From Verrucomicrobiales bacterium (lineage in GTDB: Bacteria; Verrucomicrobiota; Verrucomicrobiia; Verrucomicrobiales; DEV007): 17,421 nt of DNA. The translations under genes and the position numbers were made by a program. Positions 1 to 6,026 of this stretch are shown here, in pieces; position 1 is the first letter of the stretch; each line of letters begins with the position of its first letter. A model generated the notes under the pieces. The model did no database searches, was not told the DNA's origin, and saw nothing but the letters and a program-made list of their open reading frames with translations. The stretch is from NCBI GenBank assembly GCA_021648365.1, contig JAKISY010000097.1, positions 1 to 17,421 on the forward strand, in the 5' to 3' direction.

Positions 1-2
1 TG

Positions 3-806
3 ACCTTGTCGATGGTGAAAGAGGTGCAAGCTCGTCGGGTCGCTTTGGTTTCGCTTAAAGCGGAGAATGCTGTTATTGAACAGCATGTTCGAGAGGGAGG
101 TATTGGGCTGATAGTTGAAGGGGAGCCTGGTGAGCGGCAAGTTCTCAAATTGCGGGATGGAGGGGAAACTTACGTGATCGCAGAAGCTGGAGACTTGCCT
201 GCCACTTTGGGAGGTAGGGCACAGCACAATGTTTTTAATGCTTTGGTGGCAAGCGGACTGAGCTACGGACTGGGGCTTTCGGTCGAGCAGATTACCGCAG
301 GCTTAGAAACATTTCACAATCATTTTTCAAGCAACCCTGGTCGGTTTAATGTTTTTGAAGAGGGGGATTTCACTGTGATCATCGATTTCGCTCATAATCC
401 AGAGGGGGTCGAAGCAGCTTGTGATACGGTGGCGAGGATGGAGGTGACGGGGCGCTGTTGGGTGGTTCTGGGCACGACGGGAAATCGTCACGGGGATCAT
501 ATCAAAAGGGCTGCCCAAGTGGTGGCTGGGCGATTTGACCGATACTTATGCACACGGGATAATACTTACAGTTTGGAGGATGATGGGGTGCGTGGCTTTC
601 CTGCGGAAGAGATTCCTAAACGTCTGGCTGACGAGCTTCGGAAGCAGGGTGTGGAGGAGGCACAGGTAGAGGAGGTGAGTGAGTTTCGAGCTGCGGTTGC
701 TCTAGGTCTTGATAGCTGTGCTGAGGGGGATCTGTTGCTGATTTTCACCGATGAATATGATTGGTGTCATGAGCGGATCATGGAATTGCACACGCGAACG
801 GTTTGA
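3..806 (+). CDS. Cyanophycin synthetase-like Mur ligase, C-terminal part (5' truncated by window edge)
   Basis: The reading frame is open to the left edge, so this is only the 3' end of a larger gene; a TTG at 6 is not a credible start. The visible part matches the central and C-terminal Mur-ligase region of cyanophycin synthetase-like proteins. It has GGRAQHNVFNAL, as in the GR-x-NxxNAL element of that family, then NPGRFNVF, then DFAHNPEG at about 384-407 (compare DYAHNPxG in CphA), followed by TGNRHGD where CphA usually has a PGDRR-like stretch. In cyanophycin synthetases this half performs an ATP-dependent amino-acid addition to the polymer. A full CphA also has an N-terminal ATP-grasp half, which would lie outside the window, so a shorter stand-alone Mur ligase-like protein is possible. 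The stop at 804-806 is one base from the stop of the convergent glycosyltransferase gene. Confidence 0.75.
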   Translation, partial: TLSMVKEVQARRVALVSLKAENAVIEQHVREGGIGLIVEGEPGERQVLKLRDGGETYVIAEAGDLPATLGGRAQHNVFNALVASGLSYGLGLSVEQITAGLETFHNHFSSNPGRFNVFEEGDFTVIIDFAHNPEGVEAACDTVARMEVTGRCWVVLGTTGNRHGDHIKRAAQVVAGRFDRYLCTRDNTYSLEDDGVRGFPAEEIPKRLADELRKQGVEEAQVEEVSEFRAAVALGLDSCAEGDLLLIFTDEYDWCHERIMELHTRTV

Positions 807-807
807 G

Positions 808-1563
808 TTAGTTGGGCTTGCCGATGAATTGTGACAGGCGGTGGTAGAGTTTGTAAAGGGGATAAATGGGGCTGGGCTTGAGGTGGTATTTGCTGAAAGC
901 TTTCCAGCATTGGCGATTGTTGCGTAGGATGTTGGCTAGGCTGCGATTGGAGGCTCCGCCGGTGCGCATTTTGATCCATAATTCTGGTATGTAGCGAGTG
1001 GGGATTTGGTTCACTTCGATGAAGCGTAGCAGTAGATCCCAGTCGGCACCGATGCTGAACTGGGTGTCGAAGTTGCCGAGCTTTTGGTAAATCTTGCGGC
1101 GTGCAAAAAAGGTGGGGTGGGGCAGCATCCAGCCTTTGAGAAACAGGCCGGGTTGGTAGCTTTCGGATTTCCAATAGCGGATGATGTGGTCGAGGTCATC
1201 AGGGGAGACGTAGATCAGGTCGGAATAACAGGCGTCGAGGCTTGGATCCTGCATGGTGGTGGCTACGCTGCGTAGCACGTCGGTCGATGCGTAGAGGTCG
1301 TCGGCATGTAGGAAGCCGATGAGATCACCGGTGGCGAGGGCGATGCCTTTGTTCATGGCCTCGTATTGCCCGCTGTCGGTTTCGCTGATGAGCTGGGAGC
1401 TGGGGTGTCCTGTAGCTTTTATTTGTGCTAGAGTTTGGTCGGTGGAAGCGCCGTCGATGATCCAGTGTTCGACGTCGTGATGGCTTTGATCTTGAACCGA
1501 GCGAATGCAGTCGCCGATGTTGACGGCGGCATTTTTGCAAACGGTGATGATGGTGATTTTCAC
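808..1563 (-). CDS. Glycosyltransferase family 2 (GT-A fold)
   Basis: 251 residues, transferring a sugar from an activated donor, probably in cell-surface polysaccharide or glycan synthesis. It starts with the typical KITIITVCKN strand and has DGAS (residues 38-41), DSGQYEAMNKGI (63-74), and the HADD metal/nucleotide-binding motif at 86-89 in the DxD position. HPTFFARR (149-156) and GADWDLLLR (172-180) follow, as in WcaA/WcaE-like GT2 proteins. There is no membrane segment, so the protein is cytoplasmic or peripheral. The start codon is GTG at 1561-1563; no ATG nearby gives the canonical N-terminus and no Shine-Dalgarno is visible. Its stop is 1 nt from the stop of the facing Mur ligase gene, and no hairpin separates them. 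Donor and acceptor cannot be read from the sequence. Confidence 0.88.
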   Translation of the reverse strand: MKITIITVCKNAAVNIGDCIRSVQDQSHHDVEHWIIDGASTDQTLAQIKATGHPSSQLISETDSGQYEAMNKGIALATGDLIGFLHADDLYASTDVLRSVATTMQDPSLDACYSDLIYVSPDDLDHIIRYWKSESYQPGLFLKGWMLPHPTFFARRKIYQKLGNFDTQFSIGADWDLLLRFIEVNQIPTRYIPELWIKMRTGGASNRSLANILRNNRQCWKAFSKYHLKPSPIYPLYKLYHRLSQFIGKPN

Positions 1564-1627
1564 GACTAGGGTAAGGGAAAGATCAAACGATAGGATGATA
1601 CTTTAAATGAGAAATCGAAGAATAGAA

Positions 1628-1700
1628 CTGTAGATTTTACGAATGAACGCAGCCGCAGCGCAGCAAGACAGCTGGAGGGCACCTCCCGAAGGCAAATAAG
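1628..1700 (+). repeat. Dispersed repeat, degenerate copy of the CCGCAGAT family
   Basis: A decayed short unit (ending ATGAACGCAG) is joined to a copy of the 45-nt inner module: a GCAGCGCAGC-like stretch, then CCCGAAGGCAAATAAG. Inside it, GGAGG-GCA-CCTCC is a perfect 5-bp hairpin. It lies between the divergent starts of the glycosyltransferase and DUF1080 genes. Confidence 0.6.
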
Positions 1701-1725
1701 AAAGTAGAATTGAATAGCTCTTGAA

Positions 1726-1784
1726 TGTGAAACAGCTTTGTAAGCTGTTTCTGGTGGGAAGACAGGTTGAAAACCTGTTTCACA
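1726..1784. repeat. Palindromic repeat element with three nested stems
   Basis: An outer inverted pair, TGTGAAACAG (1726-1735) and CTGTTTCACA (1775-1784), encloses two hairpins. One is GAAACAGCTT-TGT-AAGCTGTTTC (1729-1751, 10 perfect bp). The other is ACAGGTT-GAA-AACCTGT (1762-1778, 7 perfect bp). The folds are mutually alternative, because the inner and outer stems share bases. A T-rich run follows at 1785-1794. No gene ends just upstream on the plus strand, so it is better read as a dispersed palindromic (REP-like) element than as a terminator. A related half-copy occurs at 14676-14692. Confidence 0.75.
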
Positions 1785-1832
1785 TTATTTTTTTACTGGG
1801 GACAGCTAAGAAAGTTGTGGTAGATTTTGGGA

Positions 1833-2513
1833 ATGAAAGCATTTCAAATGAAGGGAATAAGACGGGCGCTTGTTTTAGCGGGTTTAGGAACTGGAGTGTG
1901 GTTGCTGGTTTTGGGTTTAGTTGGGTTCGATCTCAATGCGGCGGATAAGGATGGTGATGGTTTTGTGGCGATGTTTAATGGCAAGGATTTGAGCGGTTGG
2001 AAGACGGAGGGGAATTGGGTGGTGGAAGCGGATGGAACAGTGGCTTTGAAACCTAGGGAGGGTGAAAAGGGTTGGCAGCGATTCAAATCGTATATCTGGT
2101 CGGAGAAGCAGTATGGGGATTTTGTGATTCAGTTGGAGTATAAGTATGAGAAGACGGGTAATAGCGGTTTGTTTTTTCGGGTGGGAGATATGGATGATCC
2201 TGTGAAGACGGGGATGGAGGTGCAAATCTTAGACACTTATGGTAAGCCGGAAGCGGTCACGCCACATGATTCGGGTGGTTTGATTGGGGCGGTGGGGCCG
2301 AGTAAGAATGTGACCAAGCCTGCTGGAGAGTGGAATCAGCTGGTGGTGACGGCTAAGGGGAATACACTGAAGGTGGTGCTGAATGGGGTGCAGGTGATCG
2401 ATGCGGATCTGGCGACGACGAAGGCGAAGGATAAACCAGTGAAGGGGTATTTGGGTTTTCAGGATGAGGCGAAGCTGTTGTGGTATCGTAATGTGAGGAT
2501 CAAGGAGCTTTGA
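1833..2513 (+). CDS. Secreted DUF1080 (3-keto-disaccharide hydrolase domain) protein
   Basis: 226 residues. A hydrophobic N-terminal segment (about residues 11-32) ends with a likely signal-peptidase site near LNA-AD (35-38), so the protein should be exported. The mature part is a single DUF1080 domain: GDGFVAMFNGKDLSGW (41-56), then WVVEADGTV, GDFVIQLEYKYEKTGNSGLFFR (described here in two parts: the GDFVIQLEYKY strand near 95 and TGNSGLFFR near 108), MEVQILDTYG (128-137) and the C-terminal YLGFQDEAKLLWYRNVRIKEL-like strands. The family is a lectin-like beta sandwich with members assigned 3-keto-glycoside hydrolysis and is very common in Verrucomicrobiota and Planctomycetota. I chose the ATG at 1833; the ATG at 1848 also leaves a signal peptide, and a TTG at 1827 is less likely. 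No Shine-Dalgarno is seen. It stands alone, so its substrate cannot be inferred from neighbours. Confidence 0.87.
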   Translation: MKAFQMKGIRRALVLAGLGTGVWLLVLGLVGFDLNAADKDGDGFVAMFNGKDLSGWKTEGNWVVEADGTVALKPREGEKGWQRFKSYIWSEKQYGDFVIQLEYKYEKTGNSGLFFRVGDMDDPVKTGMEVQILDTYGKPEAVTPHDSGGLIGAVGPSKNVTKPAGEWNQLVVTAKGNTLKVVLNGVQVIDADLATTKAKDKPVKGYLGFQDEAKLLWYRNVRIKEL

Positions 2514-2532
2514 GGGGGGGAAGAAAGAGGTG

Positions 2533-2607
2533 AACCGCAGATTACACAACCGAAGCGTAGCGAAGATAGCCGGAGAATATTACTCGAAGGCAAATGAACG
2601 CAGATAA
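2533..2607 (+). repeat. Dispersed repeat, long form (75 bp)
   Basis: Begins AACCGCAGATTACACA, continues with the inner module (CGAAGCGTAGCGAAGATAGC, then CTCGAAGGCAA) and ends ATGAACGCAGATAA. It lies between the DUF1080 and DUF2007 genes. Confidence 0.85.
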
Positions 2608-2656
2608 AAAGGGATTTAAATATCAATAAAAAGAGCTGTGATGTTTTTGTGATGTG

Positions 2657-2866
2657 ATGAGGAAGGTGTTTGAGAGTTGTGAGCAGGAAAAGGTGGGGCT
2701 TTTTCAATCTATTCTTGAGAGTGAAGGGATTGCGACGCTGATCAAAAATGAAAACATCGCTGCGGCGGAAGGGTGTGGCCCGCTTGACCTCGTTCTGCCT
2801 GAGCTGTGGGTGGTTCATGATGAGGACTATGCGCGTGCGCTTGATTTGCTTAAGTCTTTTGTTTGA
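2657..2866 (+). CDS. Small DUF2007-like protein
   Basis: 69 residues, matching the layout of the DUF2007 (putative signal-transducing) family. It opens with MRKVFESCEQEKVGLFQSIL, then a short helix-strand with LESEGIATLIKNENI, a Gly/Pro-rich loop, and the strand LWVVHDEDYARALDLLKSF. The last part corresponds to the WV-x(2-4)-D-x(2)-A-x(2)-L pattern of that family. It has no cysteines suggesting metal binding beyond Cys9 and Cys41, and no membrane segment. The function is not known; members are thought to be small soluble regulatory or PII-like proteins. I used the ATG at 2657; a GTG at 2654 is directly in front. No Shine-Dalgarno is visible. The gene is flanked by repeats on both sides and is not obviously in an operon. 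Confidence 0.72.
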   Translation: MRKVFESCEQEKVGLFQSILESEGIATLIKNENIAAAEGCGPLDLVLPELWVVHDEDYARALDLLKSFV

Positions 2867-2884
2867 AGCTATTTGACGCGGTAG

Positions 2885-2947
2885 GGAGTGTAGGAAGGGG
2901 GCGTCAAGACGGCGGGAGGAAAGGCGGCGTCAAGCCGCGCGCACTCC
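2885..2947. repeat. GC-rich inverted repeat element
   Basis: GGAGTGT near 2885 and GCACTCC at 2941-2947 form the ends. Inside, GGCGTCAAGACGGCG and GGCGTCAAGCCGC are near-copies, and GCGGC-GTCAA-GCCGC makes a small hairpin. It resembles neither of the other repeat families in the window. It lies between the DUF2007 gene and the tRNA terminator and is non-coding. Confidence 0.55.
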
Positions 2948-2959
2948 AAAAAAGGGGAT

Positions 2960-2999
2960 AAATAAAAAAGCCCTGTAGCTCGATGAGCTACAGGGCTTT
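2960..2999 (-). terminator. Intrinsic terminator of the initiator tRNA gene
   Basis: A perfect 15-bp stem (2967-2981 with 2985-2999, ending in CCCTGTAGCTC / GAGCTACAGGG) has a 3-nt loop. On the minus strand it is followed by a T-rich tract (2961-2970 read in reverse). It begins 5 nt after the CCA end of the tRNA, exactly where a tRNA transcript would stop. Confidence 0.93.
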
Positions 3000-3003
3000 G
3001 AAA

Positions 3004-3080
3004 TGGTTGCGGAAGCCGGATTTGAACCGACGACCTTTAGGTTATGAGCCTAACGAGCTACCAGACTGCTCCATCCCGCA
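3004..3080 (-). tRNA. tRNA-Met (CAT), initiator type
   Basis: 77 nt with encoded CCA at 3004-3006. Read on the minus strand it begins TGCGGGATGGAGCAG, has the anticodon loop CTCATAA, the T-arm GGTTCAAATCC, and ends TTCCGCA-ACCA. It aligns closely with E. coli initiator tRNA through the D arm (GGAGCAG...GGTAGCTC, giving the initiator-type A11-U24 pair), the T loop and the anticodon loop. Elongator tRNA-Met would have a GCTC-type D stem instead. Two initiator hallmarks are altered. Position 1 is U opposite A72, so a weak pair can form where E. coli has a C/A mismatch. The anticodon stem has A29-U41 above G30-C40 and G31-C39 instead of three G-C pairs. All arms fold without mismatch (G6-U67 and U50-G64 are wobble pairs). 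Confidence 0.95.
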
Positions 3081-3095
3081 TGGCGACTATGCGGG
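3075..3095 (-). other. Inverted repeat linking tRNA leader and acceptor strand
   Basis: CCCGCAT (3075-3081) and ATGCGGG (3089-3095) are perfect 7-nt complements separated by 7 nt. The first lies in the 5' acceptor strand of the tRNA and the second in its leader. In the precursor the leader could therefore pair with the acceptor strand, or the duplication may mark an old event at the tRNA end. Confidence 0.5.
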
Positions 3096-3197
3096 GGAAA
3101 TGAGAAGGCGCAAGTTCTTTTTGCGCGGATATTTGAAAAAGGGGAGAAGCTGGCTATGGTGTGGCGCTTTTTGTTTTGATTTTTAGATAATAGTGAT

Positions 3198-4478
3198 ATG
3201 AAAAAAATTGTAGTGGCTTATTCCGGTGGACTTGATACCTCGGTCCTGTTGAAGTGGTTGAGAGATGAATATGATGCGGAGATGATCGCGTATTGCGCGG
3301 ATGTCGGTCAGGAGGAGGAGCTGGATGGACTGGAAGAGAAGGCTCTGGCGACGGGGGCGTCGAAGTGCATTGTGGATGATCTCAAGGAGGATTTCGCTAC
3401 GAACTATATCTATCCGATGTTTCAGGCGGGGGCGATTTATGAGGGGCAATATCTGCTTGGCACGAGCATTGCTCGTCCATGCATCACTGCGGGTATGGTG
3501 CGGGTGGCGCGCGAGGAGGGTGCTTTTGCGGTGGCTCACGGTGCTACGGGCAAGGGTAATGATCAGGTGCGTTTTGAGCTGAGTGCGGCTTCGTTGATGC
3601 CGGAGTTGGAGATCATGGCTCCGTGGAGAACGCAGAAATTCCGTGATGAGTTCCCTGGTCGGGCGGAGATGATTGATTACGCAAAAAGAGAAAATATTCC
3701 CGTTCAGGCTTCAGCTAAAAAGTCTTATAGCATGGATAGGAATTTGCTACACATCAGTTTTGAGAGCGGGGTGTTGGAAGATCCTTGGTTTGATGCTACG
3801 GCTCCAGAATCGCGTGATATGTATGTGTTGAGCGTATCGCCCGAGCAAGCACCGGATGTGTCGGAGTATTTGCAGTTGCTGTTTGAAAAGGGCAATTGCA
3901 TTGGTTTGAAGCTCGAGGGCTTGGCTGATCTGCTGGGGCAATATGGTATTCCTGCTCAAGGGGAGTCTGATGGTTATACTTTGCTCACGCCATACGGGGT
4001 GATGAAGATCTTGAATGTGCTAGGTGGCAAACATGGCATTGGCCGCATTGACATGGTGGAGAATCGCTTTGTTGGCATGAAAAGCCGTGGAGTTTATGAA
4101 ACGCCGGGTGGTTCGATTTTGTTCGATGCGCATCGTCAGATGGAGAGCTTGACGATGGACCGTGAGGTGATGTTGCTGCGCGATTCGTTGATTTCAAAAT
4201 ACGCTCAGCTGGTTTACAATGGTTTCTGGTTCGCTCCTGAGCGTGAGACTTTGCAAGCACTGGTGACGGACAGTCAACAGCAGGTGAGTGGTGAGGTGAA
4301 GGTGAAGCTCTACAAGGGCAATGTGATGGCGGCGGGTGTGCGCTCTCCGCTGAGTCTGTATGACGAAAATGTGGCGACGATGGAGGCGGATGCGACGGAG
4401 TCTTACAATCAGGATGATGCGACGGGATTCATCAAGCTCAATGCGCTGCGTCTGAAGCAGATCGCGAAGGTGAAGTAA
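3198..4478 (+). CDS. argG: Argininosuccinate synthase
   Basis: 426 residues (family about 400-450). It joins citrulline and aspartate with ATP to give argininosuccinate, the penultimate step of arginine biosynthesis, in the cytoplasm. The N-terminus has the PP-loop AYSGGLDTS (residues 7-15) for ATP binding. GQYLLGTSIARP (83-94) and GATGKGNDQVRFE (115-127) are the citrulline/aspartate and nucleotide contacts of the family. The tetramerisation C-terminal region is complete, ending at the TAA at 4476-4478. The start at 3198 is fixed by the PP-loop's usual distance from the N-terminus. No Shine-Dalgarno is present; an AT-rich TAGATAAT lies only about 7 nt upstream, so a very short leader is conceivable. 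No other arginine gene is adjacent. The gene faces the rhodanese gene, with a 252-nt repeat-filled space between them. Confidence 0.98.
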   Translation: MKKIVVAYSGGLDTSVLLKWLRDEYDAEMIAYCADVGQEEELDGLEEKALATGASKCIVDDLKEDFATNYIYPMFQAGAIYEGQYLLGTSIARPCITAGMVRVAREEGAFAVAHGATGKGNDQVRFELSAASLMPELEIMAPWRTQKFRDEFPGRAEMIDYAKRENIPVQASAKKSYSMDRNLLHISFESGVLEDPWFDATAPESRDMYVLSVSPEQAPDVSEYLQLLFEKGNCIGLKLEGLADLLGQYGIPAQGESDGYTLLTPYGVMKILNVLGGKHGIGRIDMVENRFVGMKSRGVYETPGGSILFDAHRQMESLTMDREVMLLRDSLISKYAQLVYNGFWFAPERETLQALVTDSQQQVSGEVKVKLYKGNVMAAGVRSPLSLYDENVATMEADATESYNQDDATGFIKLNALRLKQIAKVK

Positions 4479-4530
4479 CGTTTTTAGTTGCCAAGAAACC
4501 GCTGCACGACATTTTTTCGGAGAAAGAAGA

Positions 4531-4561
4531 AACCGCAGATTACGCAGATGGGCGCAGATAA
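4531..4561 (+). repeat. Dispersed repeat, short form (31 bp)
   Basis: AACCGCAGATTACGCA followed by GATGGGCGCAGATAA. It is the complete outer unit without the 45-nt inner module. A CACGACATTTTTTC box starts 26 nt upstream at 4505. Confidence 0.85.
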
Positions 4562-4624
4562 AGAGGGATGAAATTAAAAAATTCAATGAAGGTTTTATGA
4601 GTTACAAATCCGTAACTGTAAAAA

Positions 4625-4696
4625 TATCTGCGTAAATTGGACTTCAGGCAGGATCTTCTGCCTATCTCACTCCGCTCGGTTGCGTCATCTGCGGTT
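4625..4696 (-). repeat. Dispersed repeat, long form, opposite orientation
   Basis: Read on the minus strand it starts AACCGCAGATGACGCAACCG, carries a diverged inner module whose GGCAG-AAGATC-CTGCC is a perfect hairpin, and ends TTTACGCAGATA. With the short copy at 4531 it makes an inverted pair (16 bp with one mismatch) around the middle of the argG-rhodanese space. The flanks, CACGACATTTTTT at 4505 and the reverse complement of CACATGACAAAAAA ending at 4716, give a MITE-like outline of about 212 bp. Confidence 0.75.
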
Positions 4697-4730
4697 AAAT
4701 GTTTTTTGTCATGTGGGGTGACAAAATCTA

Positions 4731-5306
4731 TTAATCAAGGTCGGCTCGATGTTCGGGTTTGAGTAGGCGTCCCCATTTTTTGTTGAAGGGGTGGACTTGG
4801 TCGGTCGGGCTATCTTTGCCTTGGTCTTGTTTGACTAGGGGGCGGCCTTCGTTTGCCCAGGAAAATATCGAGCCGAGTAGGTTTTGCACGGGGATGTCGT
4901 TGTCCTTGTTCTTGATCACTTTTTCTGCGAGGTCGGCGGAGCGGTAGCCGACGGAGCAGTAGATGACGATGCGTTGAGGTTTCTCGCTGAGCGTGGCGAG
5001 GTAGGTTTGGACTTCCTTGGCGGTCTGTAAGTTGCGTGAGTTGGGCAGGTGGCTGATGGCGAACTCTTCGGGGGCGCGGCTGTCGATGAGTAGGATGCTG
5101 GATGCAGAGTCGGCTTGTTTGAGCTCTTTTGCCAAGTCGGCGGTGGTGATGTGTTGCACCTTGGTGAACTTGGAGAGGATTTTTTTGGTGATGCTTTCCA
5201 TGGTCAGGCTTTCGCTGAGTTGGGCGTAGCTGCAGTGGGTGACTTTGAGCAGGATCGCGGCGATGGCGAAGATGCTGACGATCCAGAGGAGGTATCTACG
5301 GGACAT
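4731..5306 (-). CDS. Membrane-anchored or exported rhodanese-domain protein
   Basis: 191 residues. A positively charged start (MSRR) is followed by one hydrophobic stretch (residues 5-22), so the protein is anchored in, or exported across, the inner membrane. The rhodanese domain spans about 50-158: ILLIDSRAPEEFAISHLPNS (71-90) is the CDC25-like entry motif, and IYCSVGYRS (115-123) is the active-site loop with catalytic Cys117. The family transfers sulfane sulfur or senses redox and sulfur compounds. A polar tail of about 30 residues ends the protein. The frame stays open upstream to an ATG at 5429, but those 41 residues are encoded by a dispersed repeat and a simple AT-rich repeat, so I start at the ATG at 5304-5306. 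No Shine-Dalgarno is seen. It lies 196 nt downstream of lspA on the same strand. Its substrate is unknown. Confidence 0.85.
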   Translation of the reverse strand: MSRRYLLWIVSIFAIAAILLKVTHCSYAQLSESLTMESITKKILSKFTKVQHITTADLAKELKQADSASSILLIDSRAPEEFAISHLPNSRNLQTAKEVQTYLATLSEKPQRIVIYCSVGYRSADLAEKVIKNKDNDIPVQNLLGSIFSWANEGRPLVKQDQGKDSPTDQVHPFNKKWGRLLKPEHRADLD

Positions 5307-5309
5307 GGG

Positions 5310-5334
5310 GGGGGGATTTGAGATTTGAGATTGG
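5310..5334. repeat. Simple ATTTGAG-type repeat next to a start codon
   Basis: ATTTGAGATTTGAGATT (reverse complement AATCTCAAATCTCAAAT) lies directly upstream of the rhodanese start. A similar TTTCAAATTTCAAATCTTAA tract lies just upstream of the VTT gene at 10703-10735. Confidence 0.5.
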
Positions 5335-5342
5335 GGAGGTGG

Positions 5343-5416
5343 AACCGCAGATGACGCAACCGGAGCGAAGCGGAGATAGCCGGAGGATATTACTCGAAGG
5401 CAAATGGGCGCAGATA
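5343..5416 (+). repeat. Dispersed repeat, long form
   Basis: AACCGCAGATGACGCA, the inner module (CCGGAGCGAAGCGGAGATAG, then CTCGAAGGCAA) and ATGGGCGCAGATA. It is nearly identical to the copy at 8872. It lies between lspA and the rhodanese gene, and on the minus strand it reads as a spurious N-terminal extension of the rhodanese. Confidence 0.9.
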
Positions 5417-5502
5417 GGATTGAGGTCAAGGAAGTGTAGGAATCCTAGGAACTCTTATTTATTAATGAGTTGTGGTAGTTTTTACTTGAAATAAGACTGG
5501 GA

Positions 5503-6012
5503 TTATTTTTCGGACGTGTCTATTTTTATTTCGTCGGGTTCGGCGCGGAAGGCTGAGATGACGAGGAGGACTGCGGCGATGCTGATGCAGGAGTCGGCGA
5601 CGTTGAAGGAGGGCCAGTGTTTGCTGCCGATGTAAACGTCGAGGAAGTCAACTACGTAGCCGCGTCCGGGCATCAGGCGGTCGGTGAGGTTGCCGAGGAT
5701 GCCGGAGATCAGTAGGCTGGCGGCGAGGCGGGAGGGGATGTTGGGGAAGGCGTTGCGTCTCCACAGCGCGGTGATGGCGATGAGGGCTGAGATGGCGACG
5801 GTGCCAAAGGCTAGGTTGGCATATTGCGAGTCGTTGAACATGCCAAATGCCATGCCGGTATTGTGGACGCGGACGAGGTTGAAAAAATTGGGGATCAGCA
5901 CGACCTCTTCGCCGCGGAAGGTCTCGTGGGGGAAATGGCGCACGACCATCCACTTGCTGAGCTGATCGAGCAGGTAGAGCGGTAGGGTGAGGAAGAGGAT
6001 GTATTTTTTCAT
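5503..6012 (-). CDS. lspA: Lipoprotein signal peptidase (signal peptidase II)
   Basis: 169 residues, a normal length. This inner-membrane aspartyl protease cleaves the signal peptide of diacylglyceryl-modified prolipoproteins. Four membrane helices are expected: about 4-24, 66-84, 96-110 and 141-157. Family motifs are present: DQLSK (16-20), HNTGMAFGMF (50-59), GNLTDR (107-112) with catalytic Asp111, VVDFLDVY (120-127), and WPSFNVADS (133-141) with catalytic Asp140. It starts with ATG at 6010-6012, 14 nt after the ileS stop. The two are surely co-transcribed, as in many bacteria. No Shine-Dalgarno is visible, so translation may depend on ribosomes arriving from ileS. The short tail after residue 158 is charged and cytoplasmic. 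Confidence 0.97.
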   Translation of the reverse strand: MKKYILFLTLPLYLLDQLSKWMVVRHFPHETFRGEEVVLIPNFFNLVRVHNTGMAFGMFNDSQYANLAFGTVAISALIAITALWRRNAFPNIPSRLAASLLISGILGNLTDRLMPGRGYVVDFLDVYIGSKHWPSFNVADSCISIAAVLLVISAFRAEPDEIKIDTSEK

Positions 6013-6026
6013 ACGGCGTTATGGGA

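Noticed and set aside
1721..1948. 75-codon plus-strand frame
   Set aside because: It begins in the palindromic element at 1726 and then overlaps the DUF1080 gene in another frame; no protein-like features.
3109..3127. GCGCAA...TTGCGC inverted repeat upstream of argG
   Set aside because: Only 6 bp with a 7-nt loop and no T tract or recognised operator; not enough to call a regulatory site.
2983..3186. 67-codon plus-strand frame
   Set aside because: It lies over the minus-strand initiator tRNA and its terminator; the peptide includes the translated tRNA complement.
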